From Chrysomallon squamiferum (Eukaryota; Mollusca; Gastropoda; Neomphalida; Peltospiridae), in contig CM022674.1 in the NCBI GenBank assembly GCA_012295275.1, forward strand, positions 2,275,742 to 2,300,741: a DNA stretch of 25,000 bases, read 5' to 3'. A model generated the notes under the pieces. The model had not been told where the DNA came from. It did no database searches and saw only the letters and a program-made list of their open reading frames with translations. Positions 1 to 9,708 of this stretch are shown piece after piece (positions within the stretch are counted from its first letter, which is position 1; each line of letters opens with the position of its first letter). The position numbers were made by a program, and so were the translations under genes.

Positions 1-152
1 AACATGCACCATTTCTAATCATTAACACCTCTACCCATTTGACCATGTTTTTACCTATTTTAACATCTCGTTAGTTTCGTATACATTTCCATTAAACAAA
101 GCATTCAACCTCGGCTACAAAACCGCTGCAGCAAACGCAATAGGTCTATAAA

Positions 153-230
153 TCACGTGACTTCACTGCAGTACTGTAAGACCGAAGGCTGATCTATTTC
201 GTTCGAAGAAGTGACCCCTGAAATGACCTT
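153..230. promoter_or_regulatory. TCACGTGA box plus nuclear-receptor-like half-sites
   Basis: TCACGTGA at 153-160 is a palindromic bHLH-zip (USF/MITF/Max type) site. TGACCC at 212-217 and TGACCT at 224-229 are two direct AGGTCA-like half-sites on the minus strand separated by six bases. The second is extended to AAAGGTCA on the minus strand, as favoured by monomeric ERR/SF-1 type receptors. Function is inferred from motif only. Confidence 0.25.
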
Positions 231-659
231 TCACTCAGCTGACATTTCATTAGTTTTCAAAACAGGCTGCTAGGAATATATCGTGTATATTGTTCTTACT
301 TACTGCAGTTGGTTGTGTGTGTGTCACAGTGCTCATGCAGTAAATATCGTTTTTCAAAAAATAAATTAGAACGTTTGAGTGTATAATTTGTGCATTCGTA
401 TATAGTTATATAAGCAGCAGGTAACAGTGACAGTTAATGTATTCTCATAAACTGCAAGATTCAGAATAGAGAAGAATATATTACAGGTAAATATTTGTAA
501 CATTTTCCTGTTTCATGCTCTCATCATCATCATTGTTGTTATAGTCGTCGTCGTCGTTATTTTTTTGAAATTTCATTCTTTGGCTGTGTTTCGGTTGCAG
601 ATAGTTTTAGATTTTTTTTTGTTTTTTCCTAATAACGAAATTTGACACAGTCATGAAAT

Positions 660-702
660 TGACGTCATTACGGTGTCACCTTACACAGAAATAATGACGT
701 CA
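660..702. promoter_or_regulatory. Pair of full CRE palindromes
   Basis: Two exact TGACGTCA sites at 660-667 and 695-702, 35 bases apart, each in a similar A/T context (AATTGACGTCATT and AATGACGTCATT). TGACGTCA is the CREB/ATF palindrome. Two exact copies this close in an AT-rich sequence are unlikely to be chance, but occupancy is untested. Confidence 0.35.
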
Positions 703-1059
703 TTTTCTCGCGTTTCTTTTGGTTACCCAATTCCATTGAGTTCGCGAAAGAGGAGAATCAAAGCAACGATAACGATAACATAATTTAAATAATTAAACTG
801 GCGTATTGTTACTAATATGCTTTTTAAGGACAAATAACCTTTTCTATATATTCTTGATGATAGTTGTATATAAGCATAAATGAAGTTAAATAACGGTTAA
901 GAAAATAAATAAAACTAAATGTAATAAAAAAAATATATATAAAACAGAATGTACTAATCGATGTTCTTTTGCAAAACAAAGAAAGAAAAGAAACAAGAAA
1001 ATACATTTAAATTAAATAAAAATAAAAATTTGAATTAAATAAAAGCAAAATATTGATTT

Positions 1060-1082
1060 AAAAAAAAAAAAAAAAAAAAAAA
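1060..1082. repeat. Poly(A) tract
   Basis: Twenty-three consecutive A in an A/T-rich setting. No target duplication or upstream retroelement body is seen. Confidence 0.9.
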
Positions 1083-1230
1083 CAGGTGAACTAAAGATTA
1101 AATTAATTTATAATGTAATAAAAAATAATATTTAAGATAAACAAACAATAAAATAAAAAAAATATTAATTATAAAACAAATCATCTCTACTGCATATCGA
1201 TTATTACGATGTATTTTACAGGGCGTTAAG

Positions 1231-1257
1231 TCACGTGATGAACGGTGTGTCACGTGA
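1231..1257. promoter_or_regulatory. Tandem GTCACGTGATG E-boxes
   Basis: TCACGTGA occurs at 1231-1238 and 1250-1257, both preceded by G and followed by TG, 19 bases apart. Each matches nine of ten positions of GTCACGTGAC, the CLEAR/USF/MITF-type element. A further CACGTG lies at 1383-1388. Confidence 0.35.
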
Positions 1258-1542
1258 TGGCATTTACGACTTTTAACACTTCTTTGGAAACAGGTGTCGT
1301 TGTCATTTTCAGTTACCTGTGGACATTAAAACTCAACATTGATTTTGTTTGTAACACATGTAAAGTAATACGGAGTTTACTGCACGTGTTGACATAACTG
1401 CTTAACAGCATTATTACTTATCTGAAAATGTCGATTTCTCTCATATAGATTATGCAGACAAATATGCATCCGCATAAATTAGACGTGTACTGTCACATGC
1501 CTTAGATATGTGGTATATTGTCAGAGGAATACATCTAGCTAT

Positions 1543-1677
<135 letters not shown>

Positions 1678-1741
1678 TGTTATTGTGATTGCACATAATG
1701 CATAATCCAGCACACGCACGAATGCATACATTCACACGCAT

Positions 1742-1824
1742 ACACACACACACACACACACACATACACGAAACGACAAATTCTCATCACACACACTCAT
1801 ACTCCTGAATATGCATGCAATTTA

Positions 1825-1860
<36 letters not shown>
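1742..1860. repeat. Two (CA)n arrays
   Basis: CA units at 1742-1764 and 1823-1860 are separated by a short, partly CA-derived spacer containing ATGCATGC. Confidence 0.9.
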
Positions 1861-1864
<4 letters not shown>

Positions 1865-2401
1865 TATCTCTATATACAATCCTAGCCCAAAATAAAATTT
1901 AGTAATAAATTTCTATAACCTTCAGTTTATTCCATTATCAGTACCTGCTTACCCTCTCTCTCTCCTCACTGATAAAAGACTTTCTATAACTAAACTGGCT
2001 CGTACCTTCAATTCTAAAACCCTGCTGTCTAGCTTAAAAAGGGGTGAGACAAGTTTGTTCGAATGGATTTTAACATTAAAAACGAGGATGAATAAATTAA
2101 AAAAAAAAAATGTGAAAAATAAAAAATAAAAAGGAAAAAAATAAGATAAAGATATAGAAAATGAAAAATGATAACGAATCGACGTAGATGTTGTTCCTTT
2201 CTCTCTCGTAATTCCACGCCAACCTTCTTAAAACCCATTAAGATAAAATATCAGATAAATGCTATGGAAATGTCTTTATTAATGTAAGACATCCTTTTAA
2301 TGTGTTTTTTTTTTTTTCTAAAAAGGCTTAATGGATACGCTAGGGACGTCAATTTAGAGGTGGGTTAAAGCGAGCCTTTACTTAATGCTGAAATTATAAT
2401 T

Positions 2402-2404
<3 letters not shown>
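1861..2404. other. AT-rich unique sequence
   Basis: Includes an A-rich low-complexity part around 2097-2160 and a T-run near 2306-2318. No gene, RNA or strong motif seen. Confidence 0.5.
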
Positions 2405-2500
<96 letters not shown>

Positions 2501-2519
2501 ACTCTCACACACTCTCACA
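2405..2519. repeat. (CT)45 array with ACTCTC tail
   Basis: A pure CT tract at 2405-2494 followed by degenerate ACTCTC/CACA units to 2519. Confidence 0.95.
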
Positions 2520-3171
2520 TATATATTAGAACTAAGTTTTATAATTTATTTCCTTCAGCTGCTGTTTTGAAGAAATGGCAGAGACATCATCCATGTCCAG
2601 TTTTTTGTTAAAGAGATACACAGAACGTATTCAGTAGTGTTGTTTTAACTTCATTTTCCCGAATGCATGTATATAGACAGTTACGAAATAACCAAAGATT
2701 ATACTTTGGACCGGGCTGTAAGAGATACCATCCAGGATTAAGTGTCAACCATCGTTACTTAACATCATCTAGCAAGCGAATCGTTTTGTTTACATACTTC
2801 TAGTCAGACTAACTGGATGTATCTTTATAACTGCTTTTTTTTTTTTTTTTTTTTTTTTGGTAAATCTATCTACGCCTCCTACTTTTGTCCTGTTTGTATT
2901 ATGTGTCCACCCTGTTTAATAAAACAGAGTGAAACTTAAGTACTTAGACAAATAACAGCGCGGAGTTTCATTTGCCTGAAGCAATAAGGAAAGAGACGGA
3001 AGGTTTTCTTCACTTTTTGTTTGTTCTCGAGCTCCTCGTACAAACACGGGTGCAGCGGATTGCAGGAAATGAATTTCAGCTTAAGGGCTTCTTTTATTAT
3101 TTTTATTTATGTATTATTATTATTTTTTTAAATTTGTTTTTTTTCTTAAACTTGTACGCAGAGAATAGGTG

Positions 3172-3177
<6 letters not shown>
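2520..3177. other. Unique sequence with a T24 run
   Basis: Mostly unique sequence with a poly(T) tract at 2835-2858. A CCTTCAG at about 2552-2558 resembles a splice acceptor, but no open exon with a donor follows. Nothing else supported. Confidence 0.45.
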
Positions 3178-3202
<25 letters not shown>

Positions 3203-3219
3203 TAATAAAAAAAAAAAAA
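3178..3219. repeat. Poly(A) tract with two interruptions
   Basis: About 40 bases of A broken only by two T in the middle. Confidence 0.9.
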
Positions 3220-3275
3220 TCCACCTTTGCTGTTTTCTATATATAATTGATTTTTCTCAGGACTGGGGGGTATAC

Positions 3276-3378
3276 ATTATTATTATTATTAGTAGTAGTA
3301 GTAGTTGTTAACTTGTAGTAGCCATAGCAGTTGTAATAGTAGTTGTAATAGTACTTGTAATAGTACTTGTAATAGTAG
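3276..3378. repeat. ATT/AGT repeats and a 12-bp minisatellite
   Basis: ATT units run into AGT units (3276-3304). Four copies of a 12-base unit, TTGTAATAGTAC or TTGTAATAGTAG, follow at 3331-3378. The longer unit probably arose from the trinucleotide array. Confidence 0.85.
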
Positions 3379-3492
3379 TAGTATGCTTTTCTAACACATA
3401 AGTAAATAAGGAAGATTTTGGAAGATTAAGTTTATAAATTTTGATACTGAAAGATAACAACTTGAAATTTGGTATCTAACTTCTGATAAAAG

Positions 3493-3556
3493 GCGTGTGC
3501 GCGCACGCACAAACACACATTCGCACGCGCACACACACATACACACATACACATAC
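3493..3556. repeat. Alternating purine-pyrimidine tract (CG/CA)
   Basis: GTGTGCGCGCACGCAC followed by CGCACGCGCACACA and CATACACA units. It includes the perfect palindrome GTGCGCGCAC at 3497-3506. Alternating CG/CA of this kind is prone to the Z-form. A short poly(A) follows at about 3574-3588. Confidence 0.8.
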
Positions 3557-3720
3557 ACCCTCATCATGAAAGTAAAAAAAAAAAAAAAAGAAGAAAGAAA
3601 TGCGTAATAAAACGCACTGATAAACTTGTAACCGAATACTGTTCTGTCGTACTTGTGTGTACTTAAAAACAAAAAAACAAAACAAAATAAACAAACAAGA
3701 TTTTGAAAGTCAATCTGAGC

Positions 3721-4220
3721 TTATAATTCACACACAGAATTTAAAATCAGACCCAAAGCGACACTCGTTAGATTCCAGCGATCGCGTAAAATCCCGTTAG
3801 CGGCAAAAACTAAAAAAAAATAAATGTATCTATCTAATGTCGCATGCAGAACTTCATCATTCCCTTTGAACAATATCAGGACATATCGACAATTCTGTGA
3901 TCTTGAACCCGACAGCAAAATTCCATTTTGTCTGATTTTTGCCAATTTGCTTCAATTGCGACTGATCAGCGAAAAGCACTCCCAATCAATTTCTTCCCTG
4001 TGAAATCCGGATTCCGCTCTTTGACTCGGTTCTCTGTTTCCGCGCGCATCTTGGCCCGGTTCGGGTTTTGCTCGTCTTCAGTTAATTAATGGGCAGCCAT
4101 CTGGCAAATTGTACCTGGGAATTAATTTATCTTTCATCGCAGTTTCTAATGCATCACAGATCCTGTAGCTGGCTCAATTAGACAGTCTTATCCGGTGTTC
4201 AAGCACTCGTCCATCTCATA
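3721..4220. promoter_or_regulatory. High-complexity island, candidate regulatory element
   Basis: About 500 bases without simple repeats except one short A-run, GC-richer than the surroundings and with intact CpGs. TTAATTAAT (4082-4090, homeodomain type) lies eight bases before CCATCTGG (4097-4104, NeuroD/neurogenin-like E-box). ATTAATTTAT follows. Open frames exist but have no recognisable protein or splice sites. Candidate conserved noncoding element by composition and motif clustering. Confidence 0.35.
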
Positions 4221-4672
4221 GGTTTTTTCGTTGTTGTTTTTTTTGTTCTTCTTCTCCTTTTTTTTTTTTTTTTTTTTTTTTTTTTGTGGAGGAATTTAAC
4301 AAGGCAGAAACCGTGATGGACGGCTGTTTGTTTACGGAAAGTTACGAAATAATTAAGTTCGTCATATGTCTGGGTGTTCCTTTCGTTAGTTTGTTGTTGT
4401 TTTTTTGTTTGTTTTTTTTCTGTTCAGTCTCGACTTCTTTTTGTTTTTGTTTTGTTTGTTTTATTGTTGTTGTTCGTTTCGGATTTGTTTGCTTGTTGTT
4501 GTTTTTTTGGTGGTTTGTTTTGGTTTTTTCCGGTTTGCTTTGGGTTTTTTTTGTGTGTTTTTTCCCCCCCCCTCAGAAATATCATATTCATAGATGTCTT
4601 CAAGTCTCTTTACTTGATTCATATTTTGTCATGTTTTACTCTGGTTCGTCTGTATTTTTTTTTTTTTTTTTT
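4221..4672. repeat. T-rich/TG-rich low-complexity block
   Basis: Poly(T) at 4258-4285, an interrupted TTTG/TTGTT-rich stretch at 4380-4560, nine C at 4564-4572 and another poly(T) at about 4656-4672. The C-run followed by TCAG at 4573-4576 mimics a splice acceptor, but no exon with a good donor follows. Confidence 0.7.
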
Positions 4673-4765
4673 CCAATTCGAGTTTGTTAGATGAGCGCTA
4701 TAGACAGTAATTTATCAGTGGGCCAGTTTAATTTTATTTCGTCTTTCTCACTAAACTTTTCCGTT

Positions 4766-4767
<2 letters not shown>

Positions 4768-4832
<65 letters not shown>

Positions 4833-4925
4833 CTCCCTCCCTCCCTCCCTCCCTCCATCCATCCATCCATCCATCCATCCATCCCTCCCTCCCTCCCTCC
4901 ATCCATCTCCCTCCCTCCCTCCATC
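4768..4925. repeat. Compound (CT)n-(CCCT)n-(CATC)n microsatellite
   Basis: CT units to about 4829, then CCCT, CATC and CCCT again. 4768-4856 is uninterrupted pyrimidine. The Pro-Ser-Leu-His open frames here are repeat translations. Confidence 0.95.
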
Positions 4926-4988
4926 CATGCCTCTTTCTGGCTCCTTCTTTCTGTGTGCCTGTCCCTCTCACTATCTTTCATCAAAGCA

Positions 4989-5022
4989 AACACACATACA
5001 CACATACACACACACACACACA
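4989..5022. repeat. (CA)n array
   Basis: CA units with a few CATA interruptions. Confidence 0.9.
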
Positions 5023-5069
5023 TCTCATTCACTATTGCTATTACGTCTTTGACATTTTTTTTTTCAAGA

Positions 5070-5300
5070 AACATTCCACTGAGGGAAAACAACTAGGCTT
5101 TGCCGACGCTGTCAAAAGTGGAACAGAGAACTTGGACTCGTTCCAGTCTCTCCTCACTTTTTTTCAGCCGTAATTAATCCCACTAATTGACCACGTATAT
5201 GTTATGCTACGAAGTAATGCGCCAGCTTTTCGCTTTAATTACTTCTTTTAAATATAGTCGAACGCAATGTGTTGTTAACTTAGAGCGTAACGCTCATAAC
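5070..5300. promoter_or_regulatory. High-complexity island with homeodomain-type sites
   Basis: A non-repetitive segment with several TAATTA or TTAATT cores (for example CGTAATTAATCC at about 5170-5181, CTAATTGA and TTTAATTACTTC). A T-rich CAG at 5161-5167 could act as a splice acceptor, but the following frames are not convincing. Candidate regulatory element only. Confidence 0.25.
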
Positions 5301-5392
5301 TGTAAATATTTGAAAAAGAAAAAAAAACACTTGACGATCTTCATGTTGTATGCTAACAGTTACTGTTCTGTTCGCACGTGCGTCTGTTCGTC

Positions 5393-5474
5393 TGTCTGTG
5401 TGTCTGCCACCAGCTTGTCTGTCTGTCTGTCTGTGTGTCTGCCACCAGCTTGTCTGTCTGTCTGTCTGCCTGTC
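5393..5474. repeat. GTCT array with a 35-bp tandem duplication
   Basis: GTCTGCCACCAGCTT occurs twice with a period of exactly 35 bases (GCCACCAGCT at 5406 and 5441), set inside (GTCT)n. Probably slippage or unequal exchange within a microsatellite. Confidence 0.85.
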
Positions 5475-5597
5475 CTTTGCTGATAAAGATAGGGTTAATT
5501 ACGTTGGGTAGTTAGTATGATTAAAAAGAAGTTTTCGTGAATAAGCCATAAGCATGAGAAAATACAGCCTTACACATTTGATTCAGTGTACATGAAA

Positions 5598-5738
5598 TTT
5601 TTTATTTTTTTATTTACTCGTTCATTCATTCATCCATTCATCCATTCATTCATTCATTCACTCACTCACTCATTCTATTTTATTTGATTTAATTTTATTT
5701 TATTTTATTATTTTATTTTATTTTATTTTATTTTATTG
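5598..5738. repeat. (TTCA)n then (TTTTA)n arrays
   Basis: ATTC/ATCC/ACTC tetranucleotide variants at about 5619-5674, then TTTTA pentanucleotide units to about 5737. Confidence 0.9.
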
Positions 5739-5824
5739 TTTATAATACACATTTATTTTTAGCTTAAAGTTTCTGCTGGAGTCTCAGGCATTCTTATTGT
5801 TGTTGCCGTATTGTCTCTATTACC

Positions 5825-5877
5825 ATCGTCATCATCATCAGTTCATCATCATCATCATCATCGTCGTCATCGTCATT
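5825..5877. repeat. (ATC)n/(GTC)n imperfect trinucleotide array
   Basis: TCATCA units interrupted by GTTC and followed by CGTCGTCATCGTCAT. Confidence 0.85.
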
Positions 5878-5904
5878 ACATAATCACTTAATGTCTATAC
5901 AAAG

Positions 5905-6298
5905 TGCACGATGTTAGCATTTTCGCTGCATGTGCGCGCTACAATCAGCTCTCTGTCTGCCAGGTTTTTTGTTGTTTTTTCGATTTACGACTCACGCGCC
6001 GCTCTTGCTAGCCGTAGCAGCGCGTGCAGTTCCAACGTGAAGAAGACAACGCGCACATGTGTTGTGATTTTCACACCTGACGTGAAATGCCTCGAGTCGC
6101 TCTCGTTTTTAATCTGCGAGTCAAAATCCGCGTTGTTCACGTGGCTGGGCCGTTCTTCGGAGGACTGCGTCTGTTACTAATACGACTGACTCCAAGGGAA
6201 AAATCGCAGTGCATGCACTGTGGGGAACACTTCGTCCTTCGTTCGTGTGATCTCCCTCTGTTGTTCGGAGAATGCGCGAGTGAAATTAGATAAGCCTG
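5905..6298. promoter_or_regulatory. CpG-rich island with a T-box-like palindrome
   Basis: By hand I count about 33 CpG in 5911-6290, more than expected from base composition, whereas the flanks are CpG-poor. It contains TTTCACACCTGACGTGAAA (6069-6087). Its left half is an exact Brachyury half-site (reverse AGGTGTGAAA) and its right half is a degenerate mirror of it. E-boxes CACATGTG (about 6054-6061) and CACGTG (6138) are also present. Overlapping open frames have no recognisable product. It could be an enhancer, a promoter or an unrecognised exon. Confidence 0.35.
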
Positions 6299-6446
6299 AT
6301 CATCATGATGGTGATGAAGGTGATGGTGATGGTGGTGGTGAAATAAGAATAGAAACAAAGTGGTTATAATAAACAGTAGAGAAAATATCAGCACCACCAA
6401 CATCAGTATCCGGTGCTACTACTACTTGTACATGATCGTATTACTA

Positions 6447-6502
<56 letters not shown>
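6299..6502. repeat. GATGGT-type and (AAT)n trinucleotide repeats
   Basis: Imperfect GAT/GGT units at 6299-6340 and a pure AAT array at 6447-6502, separated by about 100 unique bases. The His-rich open frame across the first is a repeat artefact. Confidence 0.9.
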
Positions 6503-6505
<3 letters not shown>

Positions 6506-6616
6506 CAGAAGTAACTAAATGAACAAATAACTGACGGTCTTAGCCTTCCTTGTCTGTTTTTTGCTGTTTATCACCTTTTCTGGGGGGTTTTTGTGTGTTT
6601 TTTTCTTGCTGTTTAT

Positions 6617-6670
6617 CACGTCACGAAATTCCATTACTCGATTGTAATACGTCACTGAATTATGACGTCA
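6617..6670. promoter_or_regulatory. Cluster of three CRE-type sites
   Basis: CACGTCAC at 6617-6624, TACGTCAC at 6648-6655 and a full TGACGTCA at 6663-6670: three CGTCA cores on one strand within about 50 bases. They fit CREB/ATF or related bZIP binding, inferred from motif only. Another TACGTCA lies near 7016. Confidence 0.35.
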
Positions 6671-6682
6671 TTCACAGAGGTG

Positions 6683-6870
6683 TCCTTGACATTGCTATTA
6701 ATAGTTGTAATGGTCGTAATAGTAATTATAGTAGTATTATTAACAGTAATAACACTGTTATTAAGGTAACACATACAGCTGTAGTATTGGTTCTTGTGTT
6801 GATGGTGGTCTGGATTTTTAGCTGGTAGCTGCCGTAGTAGGAACAGTAGTAGTAGCAGCAGCAGTAATTG
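6683..6870. repeat. Imperfect AGT/ATT/GTA trinucleotide region
   Basis: Degenerate trinucleotide units (AGTAGT, ATTATT, GCAGCA) mixed with unique sequence; old, decayed microsatellite. Confidence 0.6.
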
Positions 6871-6949
6871 TGTAATTAGTTCTTACTGTAGCCTTATAAT
6901 TTTAATACTTCAGTTAGGTAACGTTAACGACCATTACGTAATCAATATT

Positions 6950-7290
6950 TACAAACCACAGACACCCAGACTTGCAGATTGAGGCGTCCGCTCTTTATAC
7001 CAAACCAATAATAATTACGTCATCTTTCTCTCTCTCTCGCGACCGCATATATTTCCCCCTTTATAAGCGATTACTCGAGGAAACTAAACAAAACTCGAGA
7101 CTAGATTTGCGAAATATTTTTCTCTTATGATCTGGTTGCAGTAATTGTGTTTGATAGGCAAACCCATCAATGTTGAGTTATTTCATGCGAGTGTCTCTTT
7201 AACGAATTGGTTGCCAAGCAGCCGTCTGATTTCATCGCCTCTCGACTCCTCTGGAGTGGCGGGATCGATGAAATTCATTTTTATTAGAAC
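6950..7290. promoter_or_regulatory. High-complexity island
   Basis: A mostly unique stretch with intact CpGs: TTATAAG at 7061 (TATA-like, 5' of two CTCGAG boxes) and TTGGTTGCCAAGCA at 7207-7220. The latter resembles RFX X-box or NFI half-site sequence. The 13-mer GCAGTAATTGTGT appears at 6861-6873 and again at 7138-7150. No coding frame supported. Confidence 0.28.
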
Positions 7291-7402
7291 ATTCACACGT
7301 ACATACATACTTACACACACACATGTACTTGTACGTGTTGGTATCTCAATACGTACACACATACAAATACATAGATGTATGTGTGTCTGTGTGTATAGAC
7401 AG

Positions 7403-7435
<33 letters not shown>

Positions 7436-7535
7436 TAATGTAAATATACCATCACAAACTTGTATTTCTATATATTATCTTCATAAGTACATGTATTCAT
7501 GCCTGTATTTGTTAATATCGTAATAGAAATATATA

Positions 7536-7586
<51 letters not shown>
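7291..7586. repeat. CA/TA/GT simple-repeat block
   Basis: Degenerate ACATAC/GTATGT units, (AT)n at 7403-7425 running into (AC)n to 7435, then unique sequence and a pure (GT)n at 7539-7586. Confidence 0.85.
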
Positions 7587-7589
<3 letters not shown>

Positions 7590-7945
7590 CACATAAAGCT
7601 AGTTGTACGTGCTAACACATATTTATTTTGGAATATCTGGAAATATAGAAGAAAAAAAAAAGAAAATTATTATTGTTGTTTAAATACAAAAATGCACACA
7701 AATGTCCAGTGTTTAACATATGCACATCATCTTATTACTAATCTAACGTGCCAAGAAATCTGCCGTTTTAAAAATAATAAACTCAAAGATTCTCCACAGA
7801 CATTAACTTACCAAACATGCAAATATGTAACAAACAAAAAAAAAAAAAAAAAAAAAACCCACGAAACATACCTTTTCGATTATTACATAACAACCGTATA
7901 CGATTACCTCATCAGGTGTTTATTCGAAAACAAATATCACATTGC
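7587..7945. other. AT-rich unique sequence with poly(A)
   Basis: Poly(A) of about 20 at 7837-7857. A minus-strand donor-like sequence (reverse of ACTTACC at about 7806-7812) exists but has no partner acceptor. Nothing else supported. Confidence 0.45.
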
Positions 7946-8380
7946 GTGCTTGTTTTATTTCACTGCTAAGTCGAGACTGGGGTGGGAAGGCGCATGCATC
8001 TTCGGTTTCGGTTACGATGGGAGCGACTGTTTTGAAATGAACACGAGGAGCGAGAAAAAAAAAAATTGTCCTGGCGGGCTGTGGGGATATCTGATCTTTC
8101 GGGATTACGAAAGGCGACGAAGTTTTGACGTTTGGGGAACGATCTGGTTACGTTAGCGATGAAAGAGAATATCGGGGTTTACAGAATTCCGTACGTCTGT
8201 GAATACAGCTGTTACTGGTTAGATAGATGATAATGCTGTTATGGAAGCGACTCGAACCTGGTTTGAAATGGTGAATTTGTTTGGCACCCGTGAACGAAGG
8301 CGCGTGCGTGTTTGAAATTCGTCGTTGTTTCAGTTTCTCTGCAGGAATTTCTCGTAATCCTCAAACGTTTGTTTTTCTTT
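7946..8380. promoter_or_regulatory. High-complexity, CpG-containing island
   Basis: Balanced composition, many CpGs and no microsatellite apart from one A10 run near 8056-8065. A long + frame ends at 8156, but it starts inside a (GT)n array and crosses poly(A), so it is not a credible gene. Candidate regulatory or unannotated transcribed DNA. Confidence 0.25.
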
Positions 8381-8450
8381 TGAAATGTGTTTATAATGTG
8401 CACTAGACGTTGTTTCTTTTCCTTTCTTCTCGTTTTATTTTTCCCCTTGC

Positions 8451-8826
8451 TGTTTTTTTTTTTTCTGGGGTGTAATTTGCTTAAAATACTGTACAGAAAT
8501 GTTAACCTTCATAAAAGATTCAGAAACCCCCCGAGAATAAAAACGATTACCACTATTACTATTACTACTGATAATGATGCAGCTGTTGATGTGAATGCTG
8601 TTGCCGATGCCGATGGTGATGATGATTCTAATTTTAGTTGAAACATCGGTAACTCTAATAAAACAAAATGATGATTCCAGTGACAATAATACATTAGCAG
8701 TAGTTGTTGCTGCAGCAGCTACAACAACAAAAACAGGAGTAGTAATAGCTGCAGTAGTAGTGGCAGACGTAGTAGTAATAGCTGCAGTAGTAGCAGCAGC
8801 AGCAGCAGCAGCAGTAGCAATGGAAA
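8451..8826. repeat. T-rich run followed by GAT/AGT/GCA trinucleotide repeats
   Basis: A T-run at 8451-8464, ATT/ACT/GAT units at 8545-8640, then AGT/GCA/ACA units at 8692-8820 including a (GCA)n stretch at about 8793-8812. Ala/Val- and Thr-rich frames on both strands are repeat translations. Confidence 0.8.
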
Positions 8827-8879
8827 TAACATTAGTAAACAAGAACGCAAATACTCCGCGTAATCTTGTTAAATAAAAC

Positions 8880-9125
8880 GTTACGGTAACAGCACAGTAG
8901 AAACTTGAAGTTTTTCAATTACCACGTAAACACCGCGGACAACCTTCGAGTCGGGTTCAATGAGGTGAAATCCATTCTCACCACGGCCTGTTTGAGGAAT
9001 ACGTTATTCACGACATTAAGATGGATTCGGTAATTAGTTTAAATGGGAATCAATACGGAAATTGCCGAGCTGTCAAGATCGGCAACCCGAGATAAACCGA
9101 GGTGGCGCCATTGTTTTTAAAGCAA
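8880..9125. promoter_or_regulatory. High-complexity island
   Basis: Unique sequence with CpGs, flanked by simple repeats on both sides; GGTAATTAGTTTAA near 9029-9042 is a homeodomain-type site. No coding frame is convincing. Confidence 0.25.
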
Positions 9126-9140
9126 TTATTATTATTATTA

Positions 9141-9173
<33 letters not shown>
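9126..9173. repeat. (ATT)n plus poly(T)
   Basis: ATT units run into about 24 T. Unique sequence follows to 9427. Confidence 0.9.
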
Positions 9174-9423
9174 CTCGATACACAGACCGATTATTCACGC
9201 GCCTGATGCAGTTACTCAGACTGCACGAGGACATTCGTCTTGTGTTCGCTATCGATTTCTTGTAACGTTTGTGTGTGTGTATATTTTTCATCCTTTGTCG
9301 CTCAGGGTCCATTTTGCTTTGTTTTTGTCCAAATGCTGACAGGGATTTCCGAGAAGAAAGTGCATTGCAGCAGCAGCAGCCAGATAACTTAAATTGTTTT
9401 TATTTATTTATTTAAAAGGACAG

Positions 9424-9427
<4 letters not shown>

Positions 9428-9471
<44 letters not shown>

Positions 9472-9534
9472 ACAGACTGATATATAGATAGAGAGAAACA
9501 GAGAGAGACAGGGAGAGGGAGGGAGGGAGGGAGG

Positions 9535-9629
<95 letters not shown>

Positions 9630-9708
9630 AGGGGGGGGAGGGAGAGGAGGGAGAGGGAGAGGAGAGGGAGAGGGAGAGGGAGAGAGAGAGAGAGGGAGAG
9701 AGAGAGAA
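9428..9708. repeat. (CA)n followed by long homopurine (GA)n/(GGGA)n tract
   Basis: CA units at 9428-9466, then a degenerate GA region. 9510-9708 contains only A and G: 199 uninterrupted purines made of GA, GGGA and GGAGA units with an eight-G run. Long mirror-symmetric homopurine DNA can form triplex (H-DNA). Confidence 0.95.

Larger units (their letters stand above)
1..1059. other. AT-rich unique sequence with motif-bearing islands
   Basis: No coding frame is supported. The first 300 bases are high-complexity with an E-box palindrome and nuclear-receptor-like half-sites. The 640-710 segment carries two cAMP-response elements. From about 790 onward the sequence is A/T-rich with little structure. 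Confidence 0.5.

Noticed and set aside
307-420. Possible exon between TACTGCAG and GCAG|GTAACA
   Set aside because: All three frames contain stops; could only be untranslated, and splice scores look moderate.
1060-1082. Poly(A) tracts (here and at 3.2, 7.8, 18.1, 19.8 and 24.0 kb) as retrotransposon tails
   Set aside because: No element body, target-site duplication or coding remnant is visible upstream of any of them.
4564-4580. C-run plus TCAG as splice acceptor
   Set aside because: No donor or open exon follows; the tract is part of a low-complexity block.
5598-5738. Short regular units as a CRISPR-like array
   Set aside because: Units are contiguous tetra- and pentanucleotides without spacers, in eukaryotic-type DNA.
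7539-8156. Longest open frame in the window (205 codons)
   Set aside because: Begins inside (GT)n and runs through poly(A); no domain, splice sites or codon bias.
8240-8265. Minus-strand GGTTCGAGTC resembling a tRNA/SINE B box
   Set aside because: Flanking bases do not form the T stem and no A box or cloverleaf is found nearby.
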